A stretch of DNA of 29,727 nucleotides from Saccoglossus kowalevskii. Its lineage: Eukaryota > Hemichordata > Enteropneusta > Harrimaniidae. The stretch spans positions 73,023 through 102,749 of the forward strand of contig NW_003112973.1 in the NCBI RefSeq assembly GCF_000003605.2, written 5' to 3'. The notes under the pieces were generated by a model. The model was given only the letters and a program-made list of their open reading frames with translations. It made no database searches and was not told the DNA's origin. Positions 21,124-29,727 of this stretch are shown here, piece by piece; position 1 is the first letter of the stretch, and each line of letters opens with the position of its first letter. The position numbers and the translations under genes are program-made.

Positions 21124-24100
21124 GCAGTCGAAAAGAGCATCATCAACAAGAGAATAACAACAGTAGAAGCAGCAATAAAAAATTTCCTTCGATTAGATCC
21201 GAACACGTTTATTTCGATAAAGAATGACAACAAAGTTGTTTTTGAAAAAAAGATTAACATATACGGGACAACGATTTTTTTTATGAACAGGATTGGAACG
21301 GCAAATTCTGTTATAAGACAAGATATTTCTTCTGAAATTGATTTCAGGCCATTTGCTATTGTATACTTAATTGTTACAACACTTCCAACATTTAAGGGCA
21401 TGTATTATATTGTAAAAATCAGTTACTAACTTTGTTTCAAATACAGAATCGAATTACCATTGATTTATCAAACAAATAGTCAGTGTAATGTTTGATGATG
21501 TTTGGGACTAAGTTAAAAAACAAAATTAAGGCGATCTCCCAATCGAGTCGTAAAAAGTGAGTCGTAGGAGGAACTGAATATAGTTATTTACATGTCTTCA
21601 TATTTCACAATTAGATTGGAAATATATATAAGGCTTCTGGGATAAGCAATTTATGGAGGAAAACCACAAAAGCCCATACATTCCTCACATTCCTCTTGCA
21701 GTTAATTTACGCAGGGGGCTTGATGCAGGGTCAAATGTGAGAGCCAATCATAGCCAAGGGCTTTTGAGTTTTTGTCATTACAACCTTTTTTTCTGAGTTC
21801 ACAACGCCAACACTTGTTTTCACTGTCAAAGAACTTCATCTGCGATTAAATTTAACAATTTTATTTACGTTTTCTCATTTTTAAGGTTTCCAGTTTTCTT
21901 GTAGTGAATCAAGTTATTTCTGAAGAGTAGCCAAGCGTTCGATTGTTTGTACGTATTTCTCTGTTTGGGGTCTATGTTTAGATTCAATCTGTACCAAAAA
22001 TCGAGGTTAAAAAATCTAAAATTATAATTTTAATTTGTTTACTTCTTTACATCTATTTCCACGTTTTTCCAACCAGCAATGCGACTGACATAGATATCCA
22101 TAGAAATCGGCGCTGTGCCTTAGGCACGACTGAACTAGAATCGTAAGAGGTAGGAAAAATGAAGTTGCGTTCTACTACTTCACCATTAATGTGCCCCAAT
22201 TCCTTGTTATACTTTTATATTTATGCTATCATGCTATATATCAAATTAAAATACTGTGGTTTCAAAAGCTATTGTTTATTTATATGTTTATTGTTTATTT
22301 ATATGAAATATGCATAACCAGTTTTTGTGCTACGTAAAAACTCCAAATCGTTGATGTGATCAAGAGATAATCTTAAGTAAATGTATTATGCAAATTATTC
22401 AATTTAAATATTTAACATAGACAAGTAATATATCCTCATTTTGAACTATAACATTTCCGGAAACATGCACAACACCGCACGATTTGGCCAATGAGTGCGT
22501 TTGAACGAATTTTATTCAAGCTTATTATGAGCAACAGACATGATGTTTTGTTTAATGATTTGATAAAAAAATATCCAACATGTTTTTGTGTCGTCTATAG
22601 TCTCAAGACATTTGCAAGACATTTGTTAGATTCTGTCTGAGTGTCCGAAGATTAGGATACTCCATTTAAGTACAATGAATCTGTGCAAATTTTCAGATTG
22701 ACCTACATATCACCCATCATACATCATTTCAAAACTTCATTATGTCTACTTTTCAATCATTGTATGTGAAAATCACTCATTAATTTTGCAATAGAAAACT
22801 TATTTTCAATATAATTATTCATATTCGGACCACTCCCGGAGACTATGCAACACCGGGCTAGGATTCTTTTAACGAAAGTCTTTGAAGTTTATGTCGTAAC
22901 CTTTATATTATGCACCATGCTAATGACGGCGCTCTAAAGTGGTTAGACTGTTTGGTATTACTAGTGAAAACAGATATAGCTCAGTGATCAGCTATTCTAG
23001 TGATGTAAGGAAATACTACACATTTGCAAACTGGCGTTCACTTAAAGTAAGTAATTACCAAAGCACTTTAAGTATTGGAAGTATAACAAATAGGAAAGAT
23101 TTAAAATAAATTCTAAATTTAAGATTATTCTTTTAAATAAGAAACCTAACACCAGATATAGGTTCGAATTTGAGACGCTTGGAAGTTATAAGACTCACAG
23201 TAAACTATGATTTAAAAAATAATACTTTGTTTTGTTTCGTCACATTGCAAAAGTTTGAATAATAGAAAAAAACGTCCCGAAAATTACTGGCTATCTGAGG
23301 TGAAAAAAATTCTTCCCAAGAAACGTCAAATCATCATAATTCGAGGTCCACTGTCCTATGAAAACTTAATTATCATAGCAATCAGGCTAGAAATCGAGAT
23401 ATCATTTTATAAAAACATTACAAAAATATTCGCTAAAAATAAAGAGTTAATGATATAATGATGAAATAAACAAATCGGATAGACATCTACACAAAGTACC
23501 AATTCTAAAAAATTGGGCCTCACTGCAAAGTAGTCGAGCTGCTGCAAATATTTTCTGCGAAGAAAGGTAACTTTTCTGCTAATGTGCAGACATGTAATTT
23601 AACTTTGCTGCAACGTCAACTCAAGTCACGTGATTTTGCAGAAACATAAGACAAGTAGCTAATAATGACGAGGCCACCGCACAAATCAAAATAAAGCACT
23701 CTATGAATACCGTCCTTCTTGATGAATAAGCAACATAAATAGTTTTTAAAGTCGTTAAAAGAATCTGATAAGTGAACAAGAGTCCACACAAAAATGTTCA
23801 AACAAAATGTCCACACAACGCCAGTCACATGAAGTATCTGTTATTTAACCATTAACTACACATACAAGATCCAGAGTACGACATGCACTGTACTATGTAT
23901 TAACTGACACAATCTGAATCAGGTGGGAAGACCTAAACTGAATTTGACCTTCATTAAACTATGTAAGAGTAGATTCTATTAAACTCAAAACGATAAACTT
24001 TTCACAGCTGCCATTTCATGTCTTCAAAGTAGTTTCACGTCTGGCAAAATAGTGTGACTCTTTGTAAATTACTAGTGAAGTATGTTGACCTTTTGCTAAG

Positions 24101-25439
24101 CAGAGATAGCTACTGTGCAAAGTATTTCCACATTGCAGCTAGCTTGCATCAACTACCAAATATTCCTTCAACAAGTAATGTTCCTGCAAAGTTTGTTCAC
24201 AAGTTAATCACAATCGTGTCTGAGTTGTGATATATGGTGTCATTTGGATTTTTATTTAATGGAAATCTGCGTCAAGTAGTGTTTAGAAAACCGGACAAAG
24301 ACTTTACGAGATGTAGACCTGGGGTACTATATTCGGGGATGGTGAGTCATTGTATTAATAAAAACTATACCTTGAAACCGGAAATCCCTAGGTGGCAAAC
24401 ATGTATATAGCATTTATTGTCTAACCTATTGTACCTAGTTGACGTTAGAAAGTTCCGAATAATGTAATAACCCAAGGAATATACATGTTTATATTTGGAG
24501 AGCAACATGCCTGGCACGCAACCTGGACACGTGAATTTACATTGGTGAAGACTACTACACGACGGTACACATGGTGCATTAGGTACACTACCCAATTAAA
24601 CGGACACTTTTATATAAATTGTTTGAGACCATTTACATATGGCACACAATCTGAATGAACTGCAACTCTGCACGGAGGACACTGATTGACGGAGAACGAT
24701 TTTTGTGTGACATATCGTTTTGAACTAAGCTCTTGGGAAGGTGCATGTTTTGTGCTCAACGAACTGTCTTTGCCCGTATGTCTGTGAGCAGCTGTGAAAG
24801 CATTAGGTGACTACCATTTCAACCGGAGTCATCCATGCTAACGGTCTATATCATTGCCAGTCTACACTACATGGATCATAATAGTGAATCGACTGAACAA
24901 CACCAAGTAATGTCACAATGCACGCACTCACAGACACTATCAGACAGGGGTGGGGTTTACTGTTATGAATTTTATTGTTGTGAGAGAATTCTATATATTA
25001 ATTAATGTACCATTAGGTTAATTTATCATTTTGTTTGCTTGATTTTATGTATGTGTAAATTGGGTATCATTATTTATTTATTTAATTTATTTGAACTTTC
25101 CGTTCATATCTTTGTATGAACTGGTCTATGTACTAATCTCTTTTACATCTCATTAGAAGCTATAATGCTTATTTTTACTCGGATTAATTACCTACCTGTG
25201 TTCTCACATGTGCTTTCCAAGTCTAGCTGCATATTGTTAAAATTGACAAAACCAAACCGCTACCAACCCTAATGTTAATAATAATCAATTTTAGGTTGGC
25301 TAGGTTGTTGATGATGGTGTTTCCAATGCCTTTTTTTGTAACCATACAAAAAGAGTGCCTATCAGTTTGGGGTACTGTCAGAAAAAACAAGTAGAAATCC
25401 AAATGAAACGGAGTTGTTGTTGTTGTTGTGTTGTTGGTG
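20001..25439. other. Stretch without an established gene
   Basis: AT-rich noncoding sequence. Inside it: the CAA microsatellite at 21090-21124, a duplicated attgtttatttatatg at 22272-22304, and several short open frames without known similarity (134 codons at 21025-21429, 58 codons at 24234-24410). The segment at 24801-24825 shares cattaggtgacta with the RT relic at 25640 and may be a further scrap of it. Confidence 0.45.
21090..21124 (+). repeat. (CAA)n microsatellite
   Basis: About eleven uninterrupted acaaca units. Depending on frame it reads as poly-Thr or poly-Asn on the plus strand and poly-Val on the minus strand. Confidence 0.95.
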
Positions 25440-25471
25440 GGCAAATATTCTTACGGTCATTGCTCATATTT

Positions 25472-25656
25472 AAAGGTTATTGGAAAATATTCCACCACCT
25501 TTCTTACCCAAATGAAAATAGTGTAAACGACAGCATCACTAAAGATTGCTAGATGAATCTATTGAGGTTATTCGAAGACTACGAAGGGGCACCCTGATTA
25601 CAAAGGCTGATATTCAGGAAGCGATCAGACAAATCCTAGTTACATTAGGTGACTAA
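25472..25656 (+). pseudogene. Decayed DIRS-type reverse transcriptase fragment
   Basis: Seen: frame 2 reads GYWKIFHHLSYPNENSVNDS followed by ITKDC and a stop at 25550. The adjacent frame 1 then carries on from about 25549 as ESIEVIRRLRRGTLITKADI and QEAIRQILVTLGD, ending in TAA at 25654-25656. Known: the W+.IHHLSYP..NSVND block, then the G..L.KADI..AFR block, are in this order in the reverse transcriptases of DIRS-type (tyrosine-recombinase) retrotransposons. Between the two blocks about 15 residues expected in the family are missing, which suggests a small deletion that also shifted frame. The A of KADI is kept but the following conserved Phe is Ile. The catalytic YxDD region is not visible. 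Inactive relic. Confidence 0.75.
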
Positions 25657-25859
25657 CCATTGAAATATTCAGCTCAGCTTTGCATTAGTGCCTACAGGAA
25701 CATCTCCATGTGCATCGTTCAGTTCATATTTTGGATTTTTAGATATTTTGTTTGGCTGGGTAATAGAGATGCATGCAAAGGTTCGTGGGAATACTTTGCT
25801 GCATGTTTCAAATGCATTTACCTAGATGCGATTCTCAGGGGAACGCTGCCATTGGATTA

Positions 25860-25997
25860 ATAGGCGAAACAGTTGCAATTGTATTAGCTTGCTTGGCACC
25901 TAGTACAAACACGTCATATAAACAGGCCATAAACAAGCTATCCAGCAGTTTTAGTGTATTTCGTGATGGCTCATTTAAATTCATTGTTATACACTAA
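25860..25997 (+). pseudogene. Possible tyrosine-recombinase N-terminal fragment
   Basis: In frame 3, after GLIGETVAIVLAC, the stretch LAPSTNTSYKQAINKLSSSF matches the start of the SAM-like core-binding domain of DIRS/Crypton-type recombinases, where a L(A/P)PST..(S/T)Y..A pattern is usual. The frame ends at a stop at 25995. It stands 200 bases after the RT relic on the same strand, which is the RT-then-recombinase order of DIRS elements, but the region between is collapsed. No catalytic R..HxxR..Y residues are visible. The match is short, so the call is tentative. Confidence 0.45.
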
Positions 25998-26530
25998 TAC
26001 ACTTTGCATTATGTAGTGTACAAAAGTCATATAGGCTATGCTCATTCCCCTATTTTTTCACACATTTCTTAATTTCATACATAGACTCACTGGATCCCCT
26101 TCTTCTAGTTGAGAAGTTGAATAACACAATTTGTAATAGAGAAAATGGTGATGATATTGTCTATCATAAAGAATATCTTGGCGAAAGTCATTAATTCCTT
26201 TTCACGAATTCCTTGGGGTAGGTTAGATAAAACAAACTACATCAGTGAATAAGAATATACATGTATTTTCGGATCACTTTATAACTCTTTTAGTGTTGCA
26301 GTCAATTTGTTCAGTCTGACCTTGAGATTATATACGTTATTGTGAACAGAAATGTTTTCAAGGAAGTTAAGCCAGTTACAGTCAGTTTGTCACAGCTGAC
26401 ACATGCATCAAGACTTTATAAAGCACAATATGCCTCCCGTAATAGCTTGGCTAATCTTTGTTTAGCAAGGGGTTTATTTGTACCTCAAACTTTGCAGAAT
26501 TTAATGTTCCATAGACAGCTTTTGCGTTAG

Positions 26531-27910
26531 ATTGCCCAGCTCTTACGAGGTTGGCAAAATTGACTGGACCTAATGTACATGCCTTTCTTAGTATGATTTA
26601 ATTATAATTTTAGAAGGAGCATGCCTCCACATACGCCATAGGTTAATTTATGTGGGCATTCAATAAGTAGCGTCGTTATGGATGGGTAATATAGCCTTAT
26701 GGAGGGGGTGACCTTCTAAGCAAGATCAGTGACACACAGGTTGTTTTACCCAGTATTTAAATAATTCAATTTAATGAGTTATGTTGTTGTTTTTGTAGCC
26801 AACACTGTACTATGTGAAGTAATACTCAGCACGTTTTTTTCACTCTATCAACAGCTTCTTTTTTGATTGATGGAGTTTAATGATTACTTGTCAACTTTAG
26901 AATACAAATTCCACGACTTAACGACAAATATTTTATGCTCCTATTAAATCTTCAATCTTATAATAAATGACATTTAAAATATGTCTCCAGTGTTGTTATG
27001 CTGACATAAATATACGTGTTTTATCTATATTTCAATTAATATGTCAAAGGATACTTTATGTAAGTAACTGTGGGGGTTAAAATATAGACGTAAACTCGTT
27101 CGTTATTACCCAATGTGAATAGTGTAAATAGCACTGCTATCATTCCTGACATGTAACTCGACACGTGTACAGAAAAAATAGGTTTGTATGTCTATCTGTC
27201 TAGTATATAGGATTGCAATTTATTTTTAAATCGTAAATTGCAATCTTTGGTTCAGTGGTGGTCATTAGTTTGCCTGGCTGCTTCAGTATCTATCCAACTG
27301 TAAAGCATTAATCGAAAGTCGTATTGGAACATACAAGTTCATGAAGATGATAAAACAAAAGTACATATATAATATGTTACCAAACATGGCCAGATGAAAT
27401 GAATGAATGATCTATGTACCCCAATGTATAACACCAAGATGTGATGTCAGGTGTTGAATGAGCACTTCCTGCTCCACAAGTGGCATCCGTCATGCACCAT
27501 TCGGGTACCTGCACCAGGCAGGCAACACGGATTTCATCTAATATCTTCTGTATTAAAGATTTTAACCCACGATCTAAACAAGGCTGTGTAATCAAATTAA
27601 CATAGTATCTGTCCTTTGACCCAGGAGGTCATCGACTAACCAATCAGAGCTACTTTTGGAACTTTATATTTATGAATTACCAATCAGAGACCTTGCATTA
27701 TCAGCTTTCAGAGCGCATAGTAGTCACACAACTGACGGGAATTGGCGTATACTATAGAGATGTGTGATAGTAAATTATTGAGGGAAGGCCATTTTTTAAT
27801 AATATAAGTGAAGATTTTAGTTTTAAGGACGGCATTAGGGATGGGGGTCGGTTAGGAGTGTGCAAGGTGTTGGGTTATGTTTCGACATTGTTCAGGATTT
27901 GAAACATTGT
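26531..27910. other. Stretch without an established gene
   Basis: AT-rich. Contains an imperfect inverted repeat at 26610-26720 (ttagaaggagcatgcctcca against its partner tggagggggtgaccttctaa), a perfect 12-bp-arm hairpin at 27211-27245 and a 73-codon minus-strand open frame at 27377-27595 without ATG or known similarity. Confidence 0.45.
27211..27245. repeat. Perfect hairpin, 12-bp arms
   Basis: GATTGCAATTTA at 27211-27222 and its exact reverse complement at 27234-27245, with an 11-base loop. No T-run or gene end nearby, so no terminator role is proposed. Confidence 0.8.
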
Positions 27911-27914
27911 TTAA

Positions 27915-28070
27915 AGCGGGAGGGTCGTCACCTGCGCACGCGCGGGAATTGAGTCCCAAGCGATGATAACAACACACGCCAACAACGCAAAGGCTCATGG
28001 GTAGACGCTTGTTTGTAACAATGACACGCTATGGCCACCTGACGCATGCGTAGGTGACGACTCCCCCGCT
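27915..28070. mobile_element. 156-bp TTAA-flanked inverted-repeat element (MITE)
   Basis: The left end AGCGGGAGGGTCGTCACCTG and the reverse complement of the right end AGCGGGGGAGTCGTCACCTA match at 24 of 28 positions over the terminal 28 bases, which end in CGCA(C/T)GCG. TTAA flanks both ends (27911-27914, 28071-28074). The terminal pattern AGCG.GG..GTCGTC is shared with the element at 11501-11625, so both belong to one family. Internal sequence differs and encodes nothing. It overlaps a spurious 78-codon minus-strand frame. Confidence 0.8.
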
Positions 28071-28074
28071 TTAA

Positions 28075-28629
28075 GTAGAAATAACATACACAATCATTAC
28101 ACGAAATTTGCATAGGCAAAATACAACTCAAGGCAACTAAAACCGACACACATAGATAAGTCATTACAAAACACGAACAACTCAGCGAACAGACGGCACA
28201 TTAAATCCGAGGTATGCAACAATGAGTTGATATCGAATGTTTACGAAAAAGAGTGACTACATCCTGCTTCACATGTGGCGCCGTCTTAACTTAAATATTC
28301 TGATTCATAATGGAATGTTTTTTTAAGAAACCCGATGTCTACACCAGACAAGTGATATTGGTGCTTTCTGAGATCGTTTGTCTCCGGGGTCTAAACTGTT
28401 AACAGATAGGACAATGAGAGTCAAAGCAATGATTTCAATATCTGTACACAAAACCATAGTTTGGGGGGGGGGCACGTCAAAAGAGTAACTACGTCTTTTC
28501 TAACGTATCGCCGTGAGATGATACTCTTCCGAATATTATTTAAAAATTGTCAATCACTTTCGAATGTGACATCAAGTTCACGTTCAAACAGAACAAGTTT
28601 TCTTCTATGTAACAAGTCTAGTTACGGTC
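28075..28629. other. Stretch without an established gene
   Basis: Noncoding, with a G10 run near 28463-28472. Nothing further recognised. Confidence 0.5.
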
Positions 28630-29100
28630 GTATGCTTGATGACATATGGCTGGGTGTTTCTATGGGTGTGGACAGGATCGCTGGAGCCTTGTTGATTAGT
28701 ATACTACTGTCTATCAAATTATCCATTACCCAAAAGAGAATATTCCATGTACGATATATAATAGTTATATGATTGATGATATACTTTAATCTGGCCGATC
28801 TAGGCGTGTTTATGATTGTTAAGAGCAACGCCACGTGCCTGTCAATTAGTATACCCCTGCTTACCAAATTGCAATTTCCTAAAATTTCCTCCAACTATAA
28901 TGGTTGCATGATTGATGAAATATTAGGTATTAAAAAGGTTGCTAAGGGCGTGGTCGTGATTACTAGGATCAAGACGCTTGTGATCATTGAATTGTTTGGC
29001 TCGGAACTGGTTGCTATGGGCAAGGTCATGACTGCTAGGGGCAACTCACTTTCCTGGATTTCGAGCATACTACTGTCCATTAAATTGAATTGACATCGCA
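28630..29100 (+). repeat. Degenerate ~150-bp repeat, about three copies
   Basis: attagtatactactgtctat (near 28696), attagtatacccctgcttac (near 28846) and gagcatactactgtccatta (near 29062) mark successive units. Other phrases recur between them: atgattgatgatata and atgattgatgaaata, ggttgctaagggcgtggtc and ggttgctatgggcaaggtc, and attactaggatcaag, gactgctaggggcaa. Spacings are about 150 and 215 bp, so the last unit holds an extra segment. Long frames stay open on both strands but with no protein similarity I can name. Confidence 0.65.
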
Positions 29101-29209
29101 GAAAAGATATATAAATAAAAAAATAGTTTAGGATTCATGAACACTGGGTGATGACTATATGGTCTATCCAATGTGCTTGACATAATACATTGATGGCATG
29201 ATGGCCTCC

Positions 29210-29727
29210 TACTAAAAGTGCTACAAATTATAGATGATGGCAATATAGTCTACTGAAAAAGTTATAATGTAAAGATGGTGGCAATATGGTCTACTAAAAG
29301 TACTATAATGTAAAGATGGTGGCAATATAGTCTACTGAAAGTGCTACAATGTAAAGATGATGGCAATTTGGTTTACTAAAAGTGCTACAATGTAAAGATG
29401 ATGGCAATATAGTCTACTGAATGTGCTACAATGTAAAGATGATGGCAATATGGTCTACTAAAAGTGCTACAATGTAAAGATGATGGCAATATGGTCTACT
29501 ACAAGTGCTACAATGTAAAAATGATGGCAATATGGTCTACTAAAAGTGTTACAATGTAAAGATGATGGCAATATAGTCTACTAAAAGTGCTACAATGTAA
29601 AGATGATGGCAATATGGTCTACTAAAAGTGCTACAATGTAAAGATGATGGCAATATGGTCTACTAAAAATGCTACAATGTAAAGATGATGGCAATATGGT
29701 CTACTAAAAGTGCTACAATGTAAAGAT
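29210..29727 (+). repeat. 41-bp minisatellite, at least 12.6 copies, open at right edge
   Basis: Unit tactaaaagtgctacaatgt followed by aaagatgatggcaatatggtc, period 41 bp. Copies at the left end are divergent (gttataatgtaaagatggtg, tactgaaaaag), those toward the right nearly identical, which is the pattern of an array edge with the homogenised core to the right, beyond the window. Confidence 0.97.

Larger units (their letters stand above)
25440..26530 (+). mobile_element. DIRS-like retrotransposon relic, approximate extent
   Basis: Grouping of the RT relic and the recombinase-like fragment, plus a further 62-codon frame at 26342-26530 that may or may not belong. No terminal repeats or split direct repeats could be identified, so both ends are guesses. 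Frame breaks and deletions make it an old copy. Confidence 0.5.

Noticed and set aside
23161-23175. ggttcgaatttgaga, like a tRNA B box
   Set aside because: No A box or cloverleaf can be folded upstream.
24234-24410. 58-codon plus-strand ORF starting MVSFGFLFNGNLRQVVF
   Set aside because: Short, unsupported and without similarity; could be a scrap of the nearby retroelement but nothing diagnostic is present.
27377-27595. Minus-strand frame with Cys and Trp residues, perhaps an exon after an acceptor ttacacag
   Set aside because: Its first codon is TTG, there is no ATG near the start, no recognisable domain and no partner exon. Left unannotated though it is one of the better-looking frames.
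27928-28164. 78-codon minus-strand ORF with a signal-peptide-like start and many Cys (possible small secreted peptide)
   Set aside because: More than half of it lies inside the TTAA MITE, the Cys spacing matches no family I know, and no splice or promoter context supports it.

Overview
The window looks like AT-rich nuclear DNA from an invertebrate animal, probably a marine deuterostome or lophotrochozoan. The evidence is short exons with canonical GT-AG junctions in kilobase introns, no bacterial-style gene packing, abundant simple repeats and minisatellites, and relics of eukaryotic transposons. I cannot name the species. There is a 50-base run of N at 14056-14105, so the two sides may not be truly adjacent.

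Region 1 (1-10.7 kb, minus strand) holds the 5' part of one gene. I assembled it from eight small coding exons that none of the long open reading frames reveal. The exon phases agree at every junction, giving 229 codons with no stop before the gene leaves the window at its left edge. The product begins with a short Ser/Thr-rich leader, then a complete PDZ domain, a disordered Ser-rich linker, and the first half of a second PDZ domain. That second domain closely resembles the single PDZ of vertebrate syntaxin-binding protein 4 (STXBP4/Synip). Two noncoding leader exons, one with a 16-codon upstream ORF, and a promoter-like cluster (YY1-type, AP-1 and a 16-bp palindrome) lie at 10.3-10.7 kb. One intron carries a highly uniform 35-bp minisatellite of 16 copies.

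Region 2 (10.7-25.4 kb) has no gene I can establish. It holds a TTAA-flanked inverted-repeat element (MITE), a second exact TCTCGCGAGA palindrome, a 65-bp dimeric tandem repeat beside the gap, a probable dispersed repeat at 19.1-20.0 kb, microsatellites, and a few weak exon candidates that are flagged as such.

Region 3 (25.4-29.7 kb) holds a decayed reverse transcriptase and tyrosine-recombinase relic of DIRS type, a second TTAA MITE with the same terminal sequence as the one at 11.5 kb, a degenerate ~150-bp repeat at 28.6-29.1 kb, and a 41-bp minisatellite that runs off the right edge.

The only functional unit I can defend is the PDZ gene. The remainder is intergenic or intronic DNA shaped by mobile elements and tandem repeats. 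No tRNA, rRNA or CRISPR array was seen.
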